Part shown: one piece after another, positions 1 through 6,832 of the stretch
Numbering within the stretch: the stretch's first letter is position 1
Layout of the letters: each line of letters opens with the position of its first letter
Source: Candidatus Bathyarchaeota archaeon
GTDB lineage: Archaea > Thermoproteota > Bathyarchaeia > 40CM-2-53-6 > RBG-13-38-9
Assembly: GCA_026394315.1 (NCBI GenBank)
Contig: JAPKYM010000024.1
Span: 1 to 11,187, forward strand
Reading direction: 5' to 3'
DNA: 11,187 nt
The notes under the pieces: model-generated
What the model saw: only the letters and a program-made list of their open reading frames with translations
Database searches by the model: none
What the model was told of the DNA's origin: nothing
Position numbers and translations under genes: made by a program

Positions 1-511
1 TTATGAAGAGTGCACCGAATGACCACGAGCTTTCAAGAACGGCGACAAATGTCCCTCTTCTTCTGGCTGGTATATATTCTGACATCCATGTGCTGAGGAC
101 AGGCATAAGTCCCCCTGTTCCGACTCCTCCTAAAATGCGAAGGATCATCATGGTGTTGAGATCTGGAGCGAAGGCGCAAAGGCCTGTAAAGACGGAGTAA
201 GCAACTATCGTTGCCTGAACAGTCATCTTTCTTCCAATCTGGTCTGCTACGAATCCGCCGCCAGCGGCACCGATGAACATGCCAACGTAATGGGATGTTA
301 CAAGCAGGCCGAGAGTTGGCAGAGAAAGCCCCCACTCCGTTCTTATGGCTGGAGCGGAAAAAGAGATTATCATTACAGCTATGGCATTGAAGGCCCAAGC
401 AAGACAGCTTACGCCAAGGAATCTATAATGGAATGCCGTAATAGGGGCCTTCTCCAGAATCTCATGCAGTGACAATCGGACTTTCACACTCTTAGGGTCA
501 GTGAGTCTCAC
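1..511 (-). CDS. MFS transporter, N-terminal part (cut by window edge)
   Basis: This is the N-terminal ~170 residues of a major facilitator superfamily secondary transporter; the rest lies beyond base 1. I read it by translating the complement. A hydrophobic first helix (about residues 32-52) and a second (about 67-88) lead into the loop DQIGRK at residues 90-95, the classic MFS G/D-x-x-G-R-K/R signature between helices 2 and 3. Two more hydrophobic stretches follow, with ARRRGT in the next cytoplasmic loop, a pattern seen in the sugar/organic-acid porter branch. The first start after an in-frame TAA is GTG at 511; a second GTG lies at 487, and neither has a clear ribosome binding site. It begins 45 bp after the DUF4443 gene on the same strand and may share its transcript. 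The substrate cannot be told from this fragment, and nothing ties it directly to corrinoids. Confidence 0.85.
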   Translation of the reverse strand, partial: MRLTDPKSVKVRLSLHEILEKAPITAFHYRFLGVSCLAWAFNAIAVMIISFSAPAIRTEWGLSLPTLGLLVTSHYVGMFIGAAGGGFVADQIGRKMTVQATIVAYSVFTGLCAFAPDLNTMMILRILGGVGTGGLMPVLSTWMSEYIPARRRGTFVAVLESSWSFGALFI

Positions 512-556
512 TTGATCTAATTAAGAGATTGGATGTTCAGTGGTTCCTTGTTGTTC

Positions 557-1186
557 TCAGCTCAAATCTTTGAGCAGTGTCCACAGACCCGCTCTTGCGC
601 CGAGCTCCGCTAAGAATGGGTGATCTGCTCCGCTAATTATGATAACATCATTGTCTTGAGGCTGAAACTTCGAGTTCACCATGCTAAGTGGATCTTCCCA
701 GCTCTTAGCAGGGGCCCGATCCTCAGGAGGTATCACGAGCTTGCCATTCTTGTATATGATTGTAGTCGCGCTCTTTGCTCCAGCTCTGATGGCTGCATCA
801 CGCTGCTCTATTCCATTTCTAACTTTCGAGGCGGAATCCCTAACCATTATTCCGTAGGCGAATTTGCCTGCGACCAGTGCATTCTCAGATAGCTCGAATT
901 CACTCACTACCCTGGACATGATCTTGTACGCTATTCTTCTTCCTTTGTCAGTGAGTTCGCATCCATGCTTGGTTGTCTTAATGAGGGCCGCCGTTTGCAG
1001 ATGGTCGAGTATGGTCCGCGTTGAACCTTCCCCCAGATGAAGTATGTTAGATAGTCTCTTTCTGCCAACGGGTCCTGACCTATACATGACCTCAAGGGCT
1101 TTGAGAATCTCGTATCTTGAGAAGGATGGCTGAGGACCCGAAGAAGAGCTCTTCTCCAATTTCTCGATTTGTAGGAGATCTTTCAT
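557..1186 (-). CDS. Winged-helix transcriptional regulator, DUF4443 family
   Basis: This 209-residue protein is a predicted archaeal DNA-binding regulator. Residues ~22-95 look like a winged helix: helices, a recognition region around GSTRTILDHL (54-63), then a short wing and LTDKGRRIA (79-87). Residues ~100-155 hold the pattern I associate with DUF4443: a run around GIEQRDAAIRAGAKSATT (125-142), then a short strand and IPP. This C-terminal part may sense a ligand, but no ligand is known to me. The ATG at 1186 overlaps the btuD stop by ATGA, and a GGAGGG-like ribosome binding site lies 11 nt upstream inside btuD, so it is translationally coupled to the transporter. Position makes it the best candidate regulator of the corrinoid genes here, perhaps acting at the palindrome near 3433-3453. 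Family membership is fairly sure; the target is inference. Confidence 0.8.
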   Translation of the reverse strand: MKDLLQIEKLEKSSSSGPQPSFSRYEILKALEVMYRSGPVGRKRLSNILHLGEGSTRTILDHLQTAALIKTTKHGCELTDKGRRIAYKIMSRVVSEFELSENALVAGKFAYGIMVRDSASKVRNGIEQRDAAIRAGAKSATTIIYKNGKLVIPPEDRAPAKSWEDPLSMVNSKFQPQDNDVIIISGADHPFLAELGARAGLWTLLKDLS

Positions 1187-2493
1187 GTGAGATCGCGCCC
1201 TCCAAGAGGATCTCTCCTCAGGCCTTCTAGAACGCCCAAAGCCTCATCCAGACTCTTGGTTACATTTGCCCCCATATCTATCAGTTGCCTTACAATCATT
1301 GTTCCTTCACCATTGGTGAAATCCCGATCACTATTCGGGTCGCCAATTACGAGTATCAGTGGAAGGCCCGATTTGAGCGCGAATATGGCGGCCTGGAGGT
1401 TCATTATGTTGCCACGTCCGATCAAGAAGTCTGTCACAAGGACCGCATTAGAACCCTTGATGAGTTGCAGATTCTGTTCATGCGCCTTTTCTGTTATAGG
1501 TGAGAAAGGCGCTTCAGGGGCGATCGAGATGCCCAGAGACTCAGCCACCTCATAGTCCGTGTCAAGAATATTCAGAACCCCAGCCGTAACCTCCCAGCCC
1601 TCGTTCACGAGTCTCCGCATAGGGATGGCGCCTGATCCTCCGCCACATATCAGATGAACCGTCCACTCCTTCCTTGACGTTTTGGTCTTCTGGCCTGCTA
1701 TAGGGATTGCATAGACTGAGTTAGTAAGGAAGCTGTGTCCGACATGGACATCAACTCCGAATACGGTCCTGATGTTTTCCCTCGTAAGTATCGTTCCCGG
1801 CGGCCCGACCGCTTCCACTCTTCCCTTGCTCATGAGGAGGATCCGATCACAATATCGTGCAGCCATATTGAAGTCATGGAATACTGAAATGATGGTCAAC
1901 TTCTCTTTCCAGCTTAGAGACTTCAGTAGATCCATGACCTCAAGTTGACTACTTACGTCCAGATGGAGTGTCGGCTCATCCAGCAGTAGGACTCTTGGGG
2001 TCTGGGCGAGTGCTCTTGCAATAAGTACGCGCTGTCTCTCACCACCGCTTATCTCTGTCACAGCTCTCTCTGCAAGATTCGCCACTCTCGTCTTAGTCAT
2101 GCTCTCTTTGGCGATTCTGAGATCCTCGGACGTCTCAACCCCGAATCTGCTTAAGTGAGGGTTGCGCCCCATCAGGACCAGATCCAGTACAGTGAATCTA
2201 AAGGGTATGTTGCTGTCTTGAGCTACGAAACCCATCTCTCTAGCTAGGCTCTTGTGACTCATCTCCTGAATGTCCATCTCTTCCAGATATACAGCACCAG
2301 ATCCAGGCCTGAGGATCCTGCTGATTACGCCAAGCAACGTTGATTTGCCCGCCCCGTTAGGGCCGATTATGCCTACGAACTCCCCCTGCATCACTTCAAA
2401 GCTAACGTCCCTAAGAGCCTCACCCGAGTCATAGGAAAAGCTGACGTTGTCTATTGTTATGCCCACCAGATACGACTCACCTCTAGATGGCAT
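1183..2493 (-). CDS. btuD: Corrinoid/siderophore-type ABC transporter ATPase with extra C-terminal domain
   Basis: This is the ATPase subunit of a BtuCD/FecCDE-type importer, on the cytoplasmic side of the membrane. The ABC domain spans about residues 12-255: Walker A GPNGAGKST at 44-52, Q-loop Gln92, signature SGGERQ at 149-154, Walker B VLLLDEP at 168-174 and switch His206. All key residues are present. After a linker rich in Lys and Ser/Thr, residues ~277-425 form a second domain that usual BtuD/FecE proteins (about 250-270 aa) lack. It begins with a strand and glycine-rich turn (HLICGGGSGA, 280-289), has an APFSPI segment (328-333) and a GRGNIMNLQAA segment (359-369), and alternates strands and helices like a Rossmann fold. 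I recall similar extensions on some archaeal BtuD proteins, role unassigned. The ATG at 2493 has GAGG just upstream and overlaps the end of btuC by 11 bp. Next to corrinoid genes, a corrinoid substrate is likelier than iron. Confidence 0.88.
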   Translation of the reverse strand: MPSRGESYLVGITIDNVSFSYDSGEALRDVSFEVMQGEFVGIIGPNGAGKSTLLGVISRILRPGSGAVYLEEMDIQEMSHKSLAREMGFVAQDSNIPFRFTVLDLVLMGRNPHLSRFGVETSEDLRIAKESMTKTRVANLAERAVTEISGGERQRVLIARALAQTPRVLLLDEPTLHLDVSSQLEVMDLLKSLSWKEKLTIISVFHDFNMAARYCDRILLMSKGRVEAVGPPGTILTRENIRTVFGVDVHVGHSFLTNSVYAIPIAGQKTKTSRKEWTVHLICGGGSGAIPMRRLVNEGWEVTAGVLNILDTDYEVAESLGISIAPEAPFSPITEKAHEQNLQLIKGSNAVLVTDFLIGRGNIMNLQAAIFALKSGLPLILVIGDPNSDRDFTNGEGTMIVRQLIDMGANVTKSLDEALGVLEGLRRDPLGGRDLT

Positions 2494-3451
2494 ATCTTCC
2501 TCTGCTCTTTCTGAGTAGGTAGATGAAGAAGGGGCCGCCTGACAACGCTGTTATGATTCCGACTGGTAGTTCAGTAGATCCTGAGATTGACCTTGCTAGA
2601 GTATCACAGAATACGAGGAAGATCCCGCCTGTCAGGAAAGAGCTAGGTATCAGGACTCTGTGGTCTGGACCGACAAGCATCCTAGTCAGGTGAGGTATCA
2701 CAAGGCCAACGAAACCGATCAAGCCACTGACTGAGACTGCCGCTGCAGTCATCAAAGAGCCTACGGCGAGGAGAATCTTTCTTGATCTTTCGACATTGAC
2801 GCCTAGGTGCTGAGCTTCTTCGTCACCAAGTGTCATAATGTTGAGGTCCCTTGAGAACAAGTATGTCACTAAGGTCCCAATAGTGATAAGTGGGAAGACC
2901 CCCAAGACGTCCGCCCATTCGATGTAGGAGAAGCCCCCCATCATCCAGTAAATTAACCTGTGCAATTCCCACCCTGAGAAGACTTGCAGGAGTGATACCA
3001 GAGATGAGAGAAAAATGCTGACAGCCACTCCTGATAGAAGCAGTGTGATGACTGGGGCTCGAGATCCGACTTTCGCCAAGCCGTAGACGGCAAAGACGGT
3101 CAAGGTGGCGATCAAGAAGGAAAGGATTGAGACTGAGTAGACACCTACAGCTGAGTATCCTAATCTCATGACGATCGCTAGTGCAGCGCCCAATGCTGCC
3201 CCTGAGGAGACGCCTAGGACATATGGATCAGCCATGGGGTTTCTGAATACGCCTTGGAAGACTGTTCCGGCAAGGGCCAAGCCCGATCCTATCAATGCGC
3301 CCGCTAGGACTCTTGGCAGCCTGATCTCTTTGATGATCATGAGTTCTATATCATGAAGATCTAAGCGAGAGGTACTGAGTCTTCTCTGTCTGCAATGGCA
3401 ATCACTGGTATTTGGATCTTGGGTGGTATGTGGGTTGGATGGAGTATCCAA
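2483..3451 (-). CDS. btuC: Corrinoid ABC transporter permease (FecCD family), N-terminal helix missing
   Basis: This is the membrane permease of the importer encoded with btuD. From residue 44 it matches the FecCD family well: RLPRVLAGALIG (44-55), FRNPMADPYVLGVSSGA (69-85), the cytoplasmic coupling region LGDEEAQHLGV (208-218), GFVGLVIPHLTR (246-257) and ELPVGIITALSGGPFF (294-309). About nine hydrophobic segments can be placed. Family members normally begin with a membrane helix about 30-40 residues before RLPR; here residues 1-40 are polar and rich in Thr, Asp, Arg and His, so helix 1 is absent. The listed start is TTG at 3451, which a TATA-like element at 3473-3480 would place close to the transcription start. 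The next in-frame start, ATG at 3340, removes the polar leader and does not restore a helix. No periplasmic binding protein (BtuF) gene is in the window. Family is sure; whether the truncated protein works is open. Confidence 0.85.
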   Translation of the reverse strand: MDTPSNPHTTQDPNTSDCHCRQRRLSTSRLDLHDIELMIIKEIRLPRVLAGALIGSGLALAGTVFQGVFRNPMADPYVLGVSSGAALGAALAIVMRLGYSAVGVYSVSILSFLIATLTVFAVYGLAKVGSRAPVITLLLSGVAVSIFLSSLVSLLQVFSGWELHRLIYWMMGGFSYIEWADVLGVFPLITIGTLVTYLFSRDLNIMTLGDEEAQHLGVNVERSRKILLAVGSLMTAAAVSVSGLIGFVGLVIPHLTRMLVGPDHRVLIPSSFLTGGIFLVFCDTLARSISGSTELPVGIITALSGGPFFIYLLRKSRGRYAI

Positions 3452-3453
3452 CC
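3433..3453. promoter_or_regulatory. 21-bp palindrome beside the divergent promoters (candidate operator)
   Basis: Arms GGTTGGAT (3433-3440) and ATCCAACC (3446-3453) are perfectly complementary, with a 5-nt spacer. The site ends 3 bp before the TATA box of the apgM-like gene and covers the predicted start point of btuC. A dimeric regulator bound here could block or help transcription both ways. The coupled DUF4443 protein is the obvious candidate, but that is inference. I saw no second perfect copy in the window; partial matches near 5940, 5968 and 9590 lie inside genes. Confidence 0.5.
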
Positions 3454-3456
3454 AGC

Positions 3457-3466
3457 TTTTTAAATA
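3457..3466 (+). promoter_or_regulatory. Archaeal TATA box for the apgM-cob operon
   Basis: The element TTTTTAAATA is a strong archaeal TATA box. Transcription starting about 26 nt from its centre would begin near 3488, leaving a leader of roughly 8 nt before the ATG at 3496. No ribosome binding site precedes that ATG, which fits a near-leaderless mRNA. This is the only convincing promoter upstream of the seven-gene plus-strand operon. Confidence 0.65.
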
Positions 3467-3472
3467 CGACCA

Positions 3473-3480
3473 TAATATAA
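3473..3480 (-). promoter_or_regulatory. Possible TATA box for btuC-btuD-DUF4443
   Basis: On the minus strand this reads TTATATTA. Counting about 26 nt from its centre puts the start point near 3450, almost on the TTG codon at 3451, so btuC would be read from a leaderless mRNA. The TTTAAA core of the opposite TATA box is nearer, but would start transcription inside the reading frame. Spacing is the only support. Confidence 0.4.
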
Positions 3481-3495
3481 GCCTTCGAAATCAAA

Positions 3496-4695
3496 ATGGC
3501 CGCCCTCATGATTATCGGAGACGGAATGGCCGACGTGCCCCTATCAGAACTTGGTGGGCATACGCCGCTGGAGGTAGCAGGGTGTCCGAACATGGCGAGG
3601 CTCTGCTCCAAAGGAAGATCTGGGCTCTTTGATCCTTTAGGTCCCGGCATAGTCGCGGAGAGCGCGGAAGCTATCATGACGATTCTTGGCTACGGCCACC
3701 ATTTGACACATCTTTCGAGAGGGCCGCTCGAAGTATTGGGCGCCGGCCTAGATCTCGAGGAGGGCGATATCGCATTCAGATGCAATTTCTCACTCGTTGA
3801 TGAAGATCTCCGAATTCGAAATGAGAGGGTGGAAGTTCCGGAAAATTCACGCTTGGATCTGATCCAGTCTCTTCAAGATTATTGTCATAGTTCTTGGGGG
3901 TTGGATCTTGTCTTCAAGCTGACTTGGAGATTCAAAGGTGTCATGCTTCTCAAGGGAGAGAACCTTTCATCAGAAGTAATCACACCGCCGCCGGGAAGAG
4001 GCGAGGAAGCGTTGGCTGTGAGACCGCTCACTGAGTCTGCTGACTCAACGAGAACTGCAATGATCATAAACTCAATAATAAAAGAAAGCAACAGAATTCT
4101 CTCAAAATCCGGTTGCCCGCCAGGAGTTGACGGGCCTGCGAACATTCTCATCCCATGGGGAATCGGAAGAAAAATCTCCCTTGAACCCTTTTCTACTAAG
4201 CACGGATTGAATGCGACCTGCGTGGCAGGCGCATCATTGGTCCGCGGGATCGGCGAAGCTTGTGGAATGACGGTTCCACTAATTGCGGGCGCAACAGGAG
4301 GAGTCGACACCAACATAGAGGCTAAAGCAGAAGCCGCCATCGAAGCCTGCAAGGACCACGACTTCGTGCTAGTTCATGTAGGAGGCCCAGACGAAGCAAG
4401 TCATGACGGTGAAGTCCAGTCCAAAGTGAAGATCATAGAGAAGATCGACTCAATGCTAGGCGACATACTCGAGAGAACGTCTCTTGAAGGTATCCTCGTT
4501 ACTCTTCTATCAGACCATACCTCTTCCACCGCTCTGAGGAGACATACTCCCCACCCAACACCGATAGTGATCACAGGAAGCAGAATGGCCTCTGACGATG
4601 TCAGAGAATATACCGAGTCCGCCGCCTCAAAGGGTGGACTTGGACGGATTACTGGGGCAATGCTCATGAAAACGATCCTCGGTCTTGTCGGATGA
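3496..4695 (+). CDS. ApgM-like alkaline-phosphatase-superfamily enzyme (phosphoglycerate mutase-like / proposed kinase subgroup)
   Basis: This 399-residue protein belongs to the archaeal cofactor-independent phosphoglycerate mutase group (COG3635, alkaline phosphatase superfamily). It opens with IGDGMADVPLSELGGHTPLE (7-26). Likely two-metal ligands are all present: Asp9, Ser56 (the phosphate-carrying serine), Asp299, His303, Asp340, His341 and His350. The Asp usually following the serine is Ala57 (ESAEA in place of the common GSDTA). A cap-like segment lies at ~100-260. Length is normal for the family. One branch is labelled a proposed homoserine kinase (TIGR02535) and has the same GDGMAD-type opening. 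The gene heads the cob operon and its stop overlaps the cobD start by ATGA. Because CobD consumes L-threonine phosphate and no threonine kinase is in view, that role is worth testing. Ordinary glycolytic mutase is the main alternative; a ribazole phosphatase is less likely because CobZ is present. Confidence 0.85.
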   Translation: MAALMIIGDGMADVPLSELGGHTPLEVAGCPNMARLCSKGRSGLFDPLGPGIVAESAEAIMTILGYGHHLTHLSRGPLEVLGAGLDLEEGDIAFRCNFSLVDEDLRIRNERVEVPENSRLDLIQSLQDYCHSSWGLDLVFKLTWRFKGVMLLKGENLSSEVITPPPGRGEEALAVRPLTESADSTRTAMIINSIIKESNRILSKSGCPPGVDGPANILIPWGIGRKISLEPFSTKHGLNATCVAGASLVRGIGEACGMTVPLIAGATGGVDTNIEAKAEAAIEACKDHDFVLVHVGGPDEASHDGEVQSKVKIIEKIDSMLGDILERTSLEGILVTLLSDHTSSTALRRHTPHPTPIVITGSRMASDDVREYTESAASKGGLGRITGAMLMKTILGLVG

Positions 4696-5840
4696 TCTTG
4701 GAAGGAGGAGTGTACAATCTATTGAGTTCAACGCAAGGGCCAAGAACGAAATTAGCTACAGCTAGACTTCCTGTTCACGGCGGAAATGTATGGGATGCGA
4801 CGAGTGAGTTCTCGATAAGGACCGGAAAACTGATCGACTTCAGTTCAAACATAAGCCCAGTAGGACCGCCAAGAAAGGTCCTTCGAACAATCAAAGATAA
4901 CCTTTGGAAGCTCGGGTATTACCCCCAAGTAGATTCGTTCAATCTGAGAAGTCTCATCGCAAAAAAGCATAAGGGCCTCACGTCCGAAAACGTCATAGTT
5001 GGCAACGGTTCTTGTGAACTGATCTATCTCTTCGCGGATGTCTTTGCCCAAAAAGGAACCACCGCTTTGATCCCCGAGCCGACGTTCAGCGAATATGAGT
5101 CAGCAGTCCGGAGAACCGGAGGCAAAGTCAGGGGGGTCATGCCCAAAGACAACTTTAACCTCGATGTAAAGGCCATAATGGATCTCGCCAGCGATTGTAA
5201 CATAGTGATGATCTGCAATCCCAATAACCCGACAGGCACCTTGATCGAACGTAGAGAGCTCTTAAAGATCATTGATCATGCAAAAGACCGTGATTCTTGG
5301 GTCTTGATTGATGAAGCCTTCATGGATTTCATCGGGAACCAAAAGGACTATTCATTAGCTAGGGAAGTCAGGAGGCATAACAACCTCTTCGTTCTCAGGA
5401 GCCTGACCAAGTTTTACAGCTTGGCCGGCCTTAGAATTGGCTACGGCCTGGGCTCTAGTAGAATCATAGAAGCACTTCACAGTGCGAAGGTCCCGTGGAA
5501 CGTTAACTGCCTAGCTCAAGTGGCTGCTGAAGCAGCACTCAAAGACCCCAAGCATGCAGCAAGAGTCAGAGAACATTTGCTGAAAGAGAGAAGCTTCATG
5601 ATGAGGCGACTCAAAACGATTCCGAGATTAAGAGTTCATGATTCCAAAACAAATTTCATCTTGATTAATACCAGAGAGACAGGATTAACGGGAAAGCAAA
5701 TCTCAGAGCGATCATTGAAGCGAGGAATGATGATTAGAGATTGCAGCTCCTTCAGAGGCCTAGATAAATTCTACATCAGAATATCAATGAAGACAAGAAG
5801 GCAGAACATGATTTTACTCGACTTTCTTCGGAGTCTATGA
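4692..5840 (+). CDS. cobD: L-threonine-O-3-phosphate decarboxylase (PLP enzyme)
   Basis: This enzyme makes (R)-1-amino-2-propanol phosphate, the linker that CbiB attaches to cobyric acid. It is a fold-type I PLP protein close to HisC. The CobD hallmarks are HGGNVW (29-34) and NISPVGPP (53-60); general aminotransferase motifs are NPNNPTG (176-182), DEAF (207-210), SLTKFYSLAGLRIGY (237-251) with PLP-binding Lys240, and Arg363 near the C-terminus for the carboxylate. HGGNVW and its neighbours make CobD likelier than HisC. Length (382 aa) is slightly above the family's ~360 because of about 20 extra N-terminal residues. The ATG at 4692 overlaps the previous stop by ATGA; a GGAGG at 4704-4708 lies inside this frame and could instead serve the TTG at 4722, which would remove ten residues. 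It sits directly before cbiB, whose substrate it provides. Confidence 0.93.
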   Translation: MILEGGVYNLLSSTQGPRTKLATARLPVHGGNVWDATSEFSIRTGKLIDFSSNISPVGPPRKVLRTIKDNLWKLGYYPQVDSFNLRSLIAKKHKGLTSENVIVGNGSCELIYLFADVFAQKGTTALIPEPTFSEYESAVRRTGGKVRGVMPKDNFNLDVKAIMDLASDCNIVMICNPNNPTGTLIERRELLKIIDHAKDRDSWVLIDEAFMDFIGNQKDYSLAREVRRHNNLFVLRSLTKFYSLAGLRIGYGLGSSRIIEALHSAKVPWNVNCLAQVAAEAALKDPKHAARVREHLLKERSFMMRRLKTIPRLRVHDSKTNFILINTRETGLTGKQISERSLKRGMMIRDCSSFRGLDKFYIRISMKTRRQNMILLDFLRSL

Positions 5841-6832
5841 ACAAAGAGCAAGGTTCAGATCAGATGATTACTCTCTGTTGCTTTCCTGAGATTCTCATAT
5901 CTCATTTATCGATTCTGATTCTTGCATTTGTACTTGACTTGGTTGGAGAACCGCCTCAGTCAATACATCCAACGGTCCTAATGGGTAAGCTTGCCGAGCG
6001 ACTCACTAAGAAGATACTGAATTTGAGGTCTCATCAACGCCTCCTCGGCTTTCTACTTACTACAACAGTAGTTATCTTGGCTACAGGCTCAGCCCTCCTC
6101 CTTCTGGAAGTCACCAAGAGCGTCTTGGGTCAGCTCGCTTACATCATTCTTGGAGGTCTAATCCTAAAGACCTCATTCGCGATAAAATCCATGGATGCCC
6201 ACGCAAGACCGATCGAAGATGCTCTGATTAGTAAAGATCTGCCGAGGGCAAGAGAGCTACTGAGCAGAATTGTGAGACGAGACACGACAAATCTTGATGA
6301 AGGTCTCTGTGCTTCCGCCACAATAGAATCAATAGCCGAAGGTACCGTAGACGGGATAGTGTCCCCTCTATTCTATTTCTTTCTTTTTGGCGTTGCGGGG
6401 GCCATAGCCTTCCGAGCGATAAACACTCTTGACTCGACCGTCGGCTACAAAGACCAGACTCATGCTCAAATAGGATGGTTCTCTGCAAGGTCTGATACTG
6501 TTGCAAACTACATCCCAGCTAGATTAACTGCAATTATCATGATCTTTGCAGCCGCGATTCTCGGCAGAGACTGGCATTCTGCAGTCTCAACGTTAAGAAA
6601 GGAACATGGTAGAACTGAAAGCCTAAACGCAGGGTGGCCTATGTCTGCGATGGCAGGCTCGCTTGGAATAACCCTAGAAAAGCTCGGATCATACCTGCTG
6701 GGGGAGGGACTGAGGGTCCCCTCTCCCAAGGACATATCTTCCGCCCTTCAGATGATGTGTACAGTGACGATGATCTTTTCGACAATTGCAGTTCTCCCCT
6801 ATTCGATATTTTTCTGTTCACTAGCGAGTTGA
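5837..6832 (+). CDS. cbiB: Adenosylcobinamide-phosphate synthase
   Basis: This integral membrane enzyme condenses adenosylcobyric acid with aminopropanol phosphate. It carries the conserved CbiB blocks: DLVGEPPQSIHPTVLMG (34-50), SIAEGTVDGIVSPLFY (165-180), RAINTLDSTVGYKD (193-206), then a run ending with FSARSDTVANYIPARL (215-230), and NAGWPMSAMAG (264-274). Hydrophobic segments lie near 20-35, 70-92, 98-112, 176-195, 230-242 and 308-328. At 331 residues it is full length. The ATG at 5837 overlaps the cobD stop by ATGA; a second in-frame ATG at 5864 would trim nine residues and is also plausible, since family proteins often start close to the first helix. The gene follows cobD, so substrate maker and user are coupled. 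No lesion is seen. Confidence 0.94.
   Translation: MNKEQGSDQMITLCCFPEILISHLSILILAFVLDLVGEPPQSIHPTVLMGKLAERLTKKILNLRSHQRLLGFLLTTTVVILATGSALLLLEVTKSVLGQLAYIILGGLILKTSFAIKSMDAHARPIEDALISKDLPRARELLSRIVRRDTTNLDEGLCASATIESIAEGTVDGIVSPLFYFFLFGVAGAIAFRAINTLDSTVGYKDQTHAQIGWFSARSDTVANYIPARLTAIIMIFAAAILGRDWHSAVSTLRKEHGRTESLNAGWPMSAMAGSLGITLEKLGSYLLGEGLRVPSPKDISSALQMMCTVTMIFSTIAVLPYSIFFCSLAS

Noticed and set aside
33..398. 121-codon minus-strand frame at the left edge
   Set aside because: It is Cys/Arg/His-rich and out of frame with the MFS sequence on the same strand, which carries the DQIGRK loop.
6634..6828. Upstream extension of the cobT frame to an ATG at 6634
   Set aside because: This part lies inside cbiB in another frame and its translation has no CobT similarity; the TTGA overlap at 6829 is a better start.
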